Position numbers and translations under genes: made by a program. A stretch of 64,000 nucleotides of DNA from JAAZIN01 sp964464625. Its GTDB lineage: Bacteria; Bacillota; Dethiobacteria; DTU022. Each line of letters starts with the position of its first letter. Position 1 is the stretch's first letter. Below are positions 59,311-64,000 of this stretch, piece by piece. Below the pieces are notes generated by a model. It did no database searches and was not told the origin of the DNA. It saw only the letters and a list, made by a program, of their open reading frames with translations. The DNA is taken from NCBI GenBank assembly GCA_964464625.1, contig CAYXKD010000003.1, positions 34,374-98,373 of the forward strand, given 5' to 3'.

Positions 59311-60072
59311 ATGGCGAATAATAAAAAACCGCCGGTAAAGCGAACCGTTGTTCCTGCAAACAAAAACAAGGCCAGGGTCGAGGGAGAGACGGCGGATCAT
59401 TCAAAGGGTGATCCGGTTATTGAGAAGACACCGAAGCAAAGGGCCGCCACCATGCGTCTTCTTGCGGTATTGTTCTGGCTTGTTGCCATCGCCAGTGAAG
59501 TGGTAGTGATCCTTCTCTTTAACGGGACCCTCTATATTCCAGGCAATGAGATGGTCTACATGATCGCGGGTATTGCACTAATCCTTATTTTCGTGGTCAT
59601 CGGTTCGCAGCTCTGGAAAAGGGCCAACCGCATCGATCCTGTATCCAAGAAAAACAAGCTCAAATTTTACCTTTGGAACCAGATGGGTTTGATTGCTGCC
59701 GTTATCGCATTCTTTCCGCTTGTTCTTCTGCTGCTCCAGAACAAGGAGCTTGATAAAAAGACGAAGCAGGTTCTAACCATCATTGCTGTGGTTGCATTCC
59801 TTGTTGCCGGCGTTTTCTCCATCGACTATAATCCTGTTTCTTCAGAAGACCTGGAGCAGGCCATAAGCGACTCCCAAATTCTTAGCGATGGAATGGTTTA
59901 CTGGACCCGCTGGGGTAAAAAGTACCATTTTGATGTCGACTGTTATACTTTAAGCAGGTCGGCTGTGATCTATGAAGGTACGATCGAAGAGGCCTTTGAA
60001 GCTAACAGGACCTCTCCCTGTTCTATCTGCGCCGTGGCTCATCCCGGTGGCGGAGAAGAAGAGGAAGAATAA
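59311..60072 (+). CDS. Four-helix membrane protein with Ada-like zinc-binding tail
   Basis: A 253-residue protein. A hydrophilic basic N-terminus (1-45) is followed by four membrane helices (about 48-70, 80-101, 122-143, 152-171). The C-terminal domain WGKKYHFDVDC...EEAFEA...PCSIC has H206, C211, C237 and C240, a pattern seen in small Ada-type zinc-binding modules (YHxxxC, about 25 residues, PCxxC). The end is acidic. AAGGGAGC precedes the ATG. I recognise no overall family; role unknown, perhaps a redox or metal sensor. Own promoter and shared terminator. Confidence 0.7.
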   Translation: MANNKKPPVKRTVVPANKNKARVEGETADHSKGDPVIEKTPKQRAATMRLLAVLFWLVAIASEVVVILLFNGTLYIPGNEMVYMIAGIALILIFVVIGSQLWKRANRIDPVSKKNKLKFYLWNQMGLIAAVIAFFPLVLLLLQNKELDKKTKQVLTIIAVVAFLVAGVFSIDYNPVSSEDLEQAISDSQILSDGMVYWTRWGKKYHFDVDCYTLSRSAVIYEGTIEEAFEANRTSPCSICAVAHPGGGEEEEE

Positions 60073-60095
60073 CCGGAGCCACTTTGCGTAATTAA

Positions 60096-60130
60096 AAAAT
60101 CTCCGCGGGAATTGTCCCCGCGGAGATTTT
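60096..60130. terminator. Shared bidirectional terminator
   Basis: AAAATCTCCGCGGG (60096-60109) pairs exactly with CCCGCGGAGATTTT (60117-60130); A-run on the left and T-run on the right serve both convergent genes. Confidence 0.9.
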
Positions 60131-60162
60131 ACCTGTCACTAATAAACAGTGCTGCTTAAAGA

Positions 60163-60573
60163 TCAATAATGGAGAACACGGGGCAGTTTCTTAGCCTGTT
60201 CGATCCATTTTGTTACTTCGCTTTCGCCGGGTACGCGGCGCGTAAGCTTCTTCGAAGCATTGACCTCCGCCATTGCCTTGGCTAGATTGGCGGGGTTACG
60301 CTGTGCCAGTTCTGGCACTGTGTCTACACCTGCAGCCTCCAGGAGTTCAGAATATTCAGATCCAATACCATCAACGCGATAAAGATCGACCATATTGGCC
60401 CACGTAAGGATTCTTTTTGCAGACAGGCCGGTTTTTTCGGCGAGTTCCTTCCGCTCTTTGGGTGTCCCCGTTGCAGCAAGCAGCCCGTCGGTATCTTTGA
60501 TCCCCGCTTCCCGCAGCTGTTTGCCGTACACTTCGCCAATACCCTCCACATCTTCGATTTTATAATTCGCCAT
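60163..60573 (-). CDS. DUF4332 helix-hairpin-helix protein
   Basis: A 136-residue soluble protein with two pairs of helix-hairpin-helix-like motifs: VEGIGEVYGKQLREAGIKDT (about 9-28), with TGLSAKRILTWANMVDL, and VDGIGSEYSELLEAAGVDTV (about 67-86) with RNPANLAKAMAEVN. Such motifs bind DNA non-specifically in other proteins; family function is unknown. I chose ATG 60573 because AAGGA lies eight bases upstream. The frame is open to 60720, but that part contains the promoter. Very strong promoter, so probably abundant. Confidence 0.85.
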   Translation of the reverse strand: MANYKIEDVEGIGEVYGKQLREAGIKDTDGLLAATGTPKERKELAEKTGLSAKRILTWANMVDLYRVDGIGSEYSELLEAAGVDTVPELAQRNPANLAKAMAEVNASKKLTRRVPGESEVTKWIEQAKKLPRVLHY

Positions 60574-60594
60574 TTTTCTCATCCTTATGGTAGT

Positions 60595-60607
60595 CACCCC
60601 TGGGGTG
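60595..60607. promoter_or_regulatory. Palindrome in the DUF4332 leader
   Basis: CACCCC-T-GGGGTG, exact 6-base arms with a one-base centre, in the roughly 110-base untranslated leader of the DUF4332 gene. Possible operator or RNA hairpin near the ribosome site. Confidence 0.4.
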
Positions 60608-60691
60608 CTGTGCAAATTTATAAAAATAGCCTTAACGGTTGTCGTTTCGTGCTGTTTATGGATTTTTCTCAAAAACCCTTTTGTCGGAAAA

Positions 60692-60720
60692 ATTATAAGC
60701 ACTATTGGTAGGAATGTCAA
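60692..60720 (-). promoter_or_regulatory. Perfect consensus promoter of the DUF4332 gene
   Basis: On the - strand, TTGACA (60720-60715), 17-base spacer, TATAAT (60697-60692). All twelve positions and the spacing match the sigma-A ideal. Confidence 0.85.
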
Positions 60721-60792
60721 TTTTAATTTTATAATGTATTTTGTAGCTTTAACTATCTCTTAGCATGAATACCCTGATATCTTACTTTTTTA

Positions 60793-60801
60793 TGGTATAA
60801 T
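60793..60801 (+). promoter_or_regulatory. Extended -10 promoter of the DUF937 gene
   Basis: TGGTATAAT (60793-60801), with a CTGATA at 60774-60779 as a weak -35 (16-base spacer). 36 bases before the GTG start. Confidence 0.55.
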
Positions 60802-60837
60802 GATGGTCTAAATCCAAAAAGGAGGAGGCGCAATCAG

Positions 60838-61311
60838 GTGGATCTTTTATCGATAATTACAGATCAGTTAAGCGATCCCAAGGTGCTGGAGCAGTTGGGT
60901 AGCAAAGCCGGGGCGAAGTCAGATCAGGCCGGGCAGGTTGCTCAGGCCGCTCTTCCGCTGTTGCTAAAGAGCCTGCAGCAAAATGCCAGGACCCCGGAAG
61001 GGGCTAAATCTTTGAACAAAGCGCTCGAAGAGCATCAAAATGATCCCGTAAAGGACGTTGCCGGCTTTTTAAAGGGAGTTGATACTGCAGACGGGGCTAA
61101 GATCCTGCAGCACATTTTTTCAAAAGATAACGAGAAGGTGCAAAAAAACCTGGCCAAGAAATCGGGTTTGGACGTAAACCAGGTGGCAGGATTGCTGACC
61201 CAGTTGGCTCCCCTTGTACTGGGAGCGCTGGGCAATCAGAAAAGAGAAGAGAGTACCCAGGGTGACCTTGGCGGTCTCCTGGGTAATCTTATCGGACGAT
61301 TGCTTAAATAA
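60838..61311 (+). CDS. DUF937 family protein
   Basis: A 157-residue, mostly helical soluble protein of the DUF937 (YidB-like) family: repeated patterns VLEQLGSKAGAKSDQAGQVA (about 16-35), AALPLLLKSLQQNA, AKILQHIFSKDNEKVQKNLA (about 86-105), KSGLDVNQVAGLLTQLAPLV, then LGAL, and a Gly/Leu-rich end GGLLGNLIGRLLK. Function is unknown. It starts with GTG at 60838 behind AAAGGAGGAGG. Single-gene unit with its own promoter and terminator. Confidence 0.85.
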   Translation: MDLLSIITDQLSDPKVLEQLGSKAGAKSDQAGQVAQAALPLLLKSLQQNARTPEGAKSLNKALEEHQNDPVKDVAGFLKGVDTADGAKILQHIFSKDNEKVQKNLAKKSGLDVNQVAGLLTQLAPLVLGALGNQKREESTQGDLGGLLGNLIGRLLK

Positions 61312-61335
61312 CATCTCAACATAATCGGCATCATG

Positions 61336-61380
61336 AAAACAACGGACTTCAGCGCCTGCCGGCCAAAGTCCGTTGTTTTT
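61336..61380. terminator. Shared terminator between DUF937 gene and pntB
   Basis: AAAACAACGGACTT (61336-61349) pairs with AAGTCCGTTGTTTT (61366-61379) around a 16-base loop. T-runs on both strands; the right arm overlaps the pntB stop codon. Confidence 0.85.
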
Positions 61381-62785
61381 ATCTGTATGCCCTCTCCAGC
61401 TCCTCCAGCAGGCCGGCCAGTGTTTCATTGGCATCTCCCAGGCAGAGGCGGATATGGGGCATCTTGTAAAGCGGGTTTTCCACCCCCGAATATCCCGGGT
61501 TTAAATCCAGATTGTAGATGAACACATGTTTTGCTTCCTCCACGTTCAAAACAGGCATGCCGTAGATGGGCGTACCCTCCACGGTATTGGCCGCCGGGTT
61601 CGCCACATCGCAGGCGCCGATGACAATGGCCAGGTCCGTTTCAGCAAATTCGGGGTTGATCTCATCCATTTCGCAGAGCCGGTCATAGGGGACATCCACC
61701 TCTGCCAGCAGAACATTCATATGGCCGGGCATCCTGCCGGCAACGGGATGGATGGCAAACTTGATCTCCACATCCTGCGCCTCCCAGAAGTCGAGCAGCT
61801 CTTTTACTTTCCGCTGGGCCTGGGCCAGGGCCATGCCGTAACCGGGAATAATGATCACTTTTTTTGCTTCCGCTAGTATCCGATCATAAGGGGGCTCATC
61901 ATCAGCGCCGCTCTCCTCTTTACTTTCTTCCAGAATCTCCTGCTCTCCTTCCTCTTTGGGGGCTGTGTACCTGGCAATGGAACCGCTGAAAACATTGGCC
62001 AGCGAACGGTTCATGGCGCGGCACATGATCTGGGTCAGGATCAGACCCGAGGCTCCGACAATGGCGCCCACGGCTACGAGCAGGGGTTCACCGATGGTAA
62101 AGCCGCAAATCGCCCCGGCCAATCCGGAAAATGAGTTGAGCAGGGAGATGGTGATAGGCATATCAGCACCGCCAACACGGATGGCAAAGAGGACCCCGTA
62201 GAGCAGGGCAAAGATTACAACAGCAATGGAAAGTGTTGCAGCGGGCACCAGGCCAGTGAAAAGAGCGCCTACAGCAAGTATTAACATCAACGCGATGGTC
62301 CCGTTGGCCAAAAATCTGTGTCCTTTTAAGATAACCGGCTGCTGGGCGATCCGCCGGTCCAGCTTTAAAGCGGCGATGATGCTGCCGCTTAAGGTAATGC
62401 CGCCGACGATAAGCGCCAGCTGGCTGCTGACCTGGTTGAAAAGCTCCATGGCAGCATATTTATCCAATATTTCAATCAAAGCCACCAGAGCCGAGGCGCC
62501 GCCGCCCAGGCCGTTGAGCAGCGCTATCATCTGGGGCATCTTCAGCATTGTTGCTTTTAAAGCCAGGAAGTAGCCCATGAGGCTGCCCAGGGCCACAGCT
62601 GCCCAGAGAAGGGGGAGGCTTATAATATCCTGGGACCACAATACAAGGATTACAGCAGCAAACATACTCAGGGCACTAAGGCGGTTCCCCCAGACGGCGC
62701 TTTTTGGCGAGCTCATCCACCTGATTCCCAGGAGGACCAGCGCGCCGAGTATGATGGAAACAGCAATATAGATTTGTTGCTGCAT
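61379..62785 (-). CDS. pntB: NAD(P) transhydrogenase subunit beta
   Basis: Membrane and NADP(H)-binding subunit of the proton-translocating transhydrogenase. The 468 residues have about nine membrane helices (1-270), an acidic linker (EEEGEQEILEESKEESGADD), and the dIII NADP domain with KVIIIPGYGMALAQAQ (near 311-326), HPVAGRMPGHMNVLLAEV and GACDVANPAANTVEGTPIYG. It follows pntA2 by 15 bases. Typical length. Confidence 0.96.
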   Translation of the reverse strand: MQQQIYIAVSIILGALVLLGIRWMSSPKSAVWGNRLSALSMFAAVILVLWSQDIISLPLLWAAVALGSLMGYFLALKATMLKMPQMIALLNGLGGGASALVALIEILDKYAAMELFNQVSSQLALIVGGITLSGSIIAALKLDRRIAQQPVILKGHRFLANGTIALMLILAVGALFTGLVPAATLSIAVVIFALLYGVLFAIRVGGADMPITISLLNSFSGLAGAICGFTIGEPLLVAVGAIVGASGLILTQIMCRAMNRSLANVFSGSIARYTAPKEEGEQEILEESKEESGADDEPPYDRILAEAKKVIIIPGYGMALAQAQRKVKELLDFWEAQDVEIKFAIHPVAGRMPGHMNVLLAEVDVPYDRLCEMDEINPEFAETDLAIVIGACDVANPAANTVEGTPIYGMPVLNVEEAKHVFIYNLDLNPGYSGVENPLYKMPHIRLCLGDANETLAGLLEELERAYR

Positions 62786-62800
62786 AGGTGGTCCTCCTCT

Positions 62801-63073
62801 CTACTGTTTGAACATTTTAAGCATCCGGTCTGTGACTACAAAACCGCCCACAAGGTTAATAGAAGCCAACATGATAGCCAGAAAACCGAGCAGGCGGCTT
62901 CCCACAGCTGCTGCCGCAGCGGTGGAGACAAGTGAGCCCAGGATAGTGACCCCGGAGATGGCGTTGGTGCCAGACATAAGGGGGGTGTGCAGCAGCGAGG
63001 GCACCTCTTTGATCACTTTGTATCCCAGCACAGCGGCAAGGATAAAAATAGCAATTAATAAAAGGGGGTTCAT
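62801..63073 (-). CDS. pntA2: NAD(P) transhydrogenase subunit alpha 2 (membrane part)
   Basis: A 90-residue protein with three membrane helices, corresponding to the C-terminal part of E. coli PntA and separate here as in Rhodospirillum. Signature: VPSLLHTPLMSGTNAISGVT (about 24-43) and GFLAIMLASINLVGGFVVTD, then RMLKMF. I chose ATG 63073 because it gives the family N-terminus; the longer open frame overlaps pntA1. Confidence 0.94.
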   Translation of the reverse strand: MNPLLLIAIFILAAVLGYKVIKEVPSLLHTPLMSGTNAISGVTILGSLVSTAAAAAVGSRLLGFLAIMLASINLVGGFVVTDRMLKMFKQ

Positions 63074-63101
63074 TTTTATGCATTCAACCTTTCCCGCGTG
63101 A

Positions 63102-64000
63102 TTAATCGAGGCCCATTGCTTCTCTGGCTCCGGCATGTAAAAGCTTGCCTTCTTTGCTGACAATGGAGGAGGCAATGATCTCATCTTCCAGATCAAGTTC
63201 GATGCGACCATCCTTGATGAAATAGGCAATGTAGTTGTAGATGTTTCTGGCAAGCATGAGCGTGGAGCTGGCCGGGATCAGCCCGGGGATGTTTTTGGTG
63301 CCTTCAATGCTCACGCCGTATCTTTCGATGATCTCGCCGCCCTGGGTAAGCTCGCAGTTGCCGCCCTGGTCAATGGCCACATCAATGATGGCTGATCCCG
63401 GGTTCATCGACTGGACCATTTTTTCTGTGAGCAGTATAGGCGCCAGTTTGCCAGGAACAAGTGCCATGGAGACGATGATATCCGAGGCGGCAACGGTTTC
63501 GGCAATGGCTTCCCGCTCTTTGAGCAGCCATTCCTGCGGCAGATGTCTGGCGTAGCCGCCTTCGCCCAGGGCTACTTCCTCGGGAACGCCTGTATCGACA
63601 ACCTTAGCTCCCAGGCTTTTGGCATGCTCCAAGGCATCGGGGCGGATATCAACAGCGGTAACAACGGCGCCAAGCCTTTTAGCCGTGGCTACTGCTTGCA
63701 GTCCGGCCACGCCGGTGCCAAGAACAAGCACATTTGCCGGCTTGATCATCCCTACCGCCGAGCCGATCATGGGCAAAAACCTGGAAATGCGGTTAGCGGC
63801 CATGAGCACTGATTTGTAGCCGGCAACGGTGCTCATGGAGGTCAGGGCATCCATGGACTGCGCCCGGGAGATCCGGGGAATGCCTTCCAGGGTCAGTCCT
63901 GTTACCCCCTGATCCACAAGTTTGTTCACCATGTCATGGTTGGCGGGGGCGGCAGGGTGCAGAAATGTGACGAGAACCTGCCCCCGGGGCATCATCTCCA
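63102..64000 (-). CDS. pntA1: NAD(P) transhydrogenase subunit alpha 1 (partial)
   Basis: The NAD(H)-binding dI subunit, cut by the right edge so its N-terminus is missing (about 299 residues visible). It resembles alanine dehydrogenase: YKSVLMAANRISRF, the Rossmann motif VLVLGTGVAGLQAVATAKRL (near the middle) followed by VTAVDIRPDALEHAKSLGAK, GGYARHLP and the C-terminal GSAIIDVAIDQGGNCE, then LTQGGE. Gene order pntA1-pntA2-pntB gives the split-type transhydrogenase that uses the proton gradient to make NADPH. Confidence 0.95.
   Translation of the reverse strand, partial: EMMPRGQVLVTFLHPAAPANHDMVNKLVDQGVTGLTLEGIPRISRAQSMDALTSMSTVAGYKSVLMAANRISRFLPMIGSAVGMIKPANVLVLGTGVAGLQAVATAKRLGAVVTAVDIRPDALEHAKSLGAKVVDTGVPEEVALGEGGYARHLPQEWLLKEREAIAETVAASDIIVSMALVPGKLAPILLTEKMVQSMNPGSAIIDVAIDQGGNCELTQGGEIIERYGVSIEGTKNIPGLIPASSTLMLARNIYNYIAYFIKDGRIELDLEDEIIASSIVSKEGKLLHAGAREAMGLD

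Noticed and set aside
1..64000. Mobile elements, prophage or CRISPR arrays
   Set aside because: No transposase, integrase, phage genes, regularly spaced repeats or cas-like proteins were seen; gene order is largely the conserved chromosomal one.

Overview
The window reads as one contiguous stretch of chromosome from an anaerobic, endospore-forming member of the Firmicutes (Clostridia-like, mid-range base composition, strong GGAGG ribosome sites, frequent GTG/TTG starts). The evidence is the spore genes fin, spoVT, spoVB, yabP, yabQ and spoIIE, together with anaerobic-metabolism genes: pyruvate:ferredoxin oxidoreductase, formate-tetrahydrofolate ligase, Kdd/Kal/Kce of lysine fermentation and an Mrp-type ion antiporter. 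I see no rRNA or tRNA genes, insertion sequences, prophage or CRISPR arrays.

Region 1 (1-22.9 kb, mostly + strand) follows the classical Bacillus order: glmU (3' end), prs, ctc, pth, fin, mfd, a PrsA/SurA-like foldase, spoVT, spoVB-like flippase, mazG, hup, [spoIID-like lipoprotein, purC on the - strand], yabP, yabQ, divIC, an S1-domain protein, spoIIE, tilS, hpt, ftsH, then a P1-family peptidase. It couples nucleotide and translation housekeeping with forespore and engulfment functions. The departures from the usual order are the spoIID-like/purC insertion, hup where rqcP (yabO) would be expected, a mazG whose methylase half is cut short, and a pth gene whose only usable start appears to be ATT.

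Region 2 (23-30.6 kb): fhs, then a - strand folate operon (CPBP membrane protein, folE, HD-domain phosphohydrolase, folP, folB, folK) divergent from coaX. The HD protein sits where a dihydroneopterin-triphosphate phosphatase is otherwise missing.

Region 3 (31-38.3 kb): a ten-gene Mrp/Mnh-type operon with three separate ND5-like antiporter proteins and the C-terminal parts of MrpA present as two small stand-alone genes. No hydrogenase or quinone-module genes are adjacent.

Region 4 (38.4-52.6 kb): a DUF89 phosphatase, a DUF1659/DUF2922 pair, an apparently cytoplasmic trypsin-fold protease, then nifJ and glutamate dehydrogenase on the - strand, a degenerate LCP-like membrane protein, a DUF362 protein, and the mrfAB repair pair.

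Region 5 (53-64 kb): kdd-kal-kce, then convergent mnmG and a NAD synthetase whose glutaminase domain lacks its catalytic cysteine. After these come a membrane protein with an Ada-like zinc-binding tail, DUF4332 and DUF937 genes, and pntB-pntA2-pntA1 running off the right edge. Lysine and glutamate catabolism (Kdd, Gdh), PFOR, transhydrogenase and the Mrp antiporter together suggest a fermentative or syntrophic energy metabolism that balances NADH, NADPH, ferredoxin and ion gradients; this is inference from gene content.
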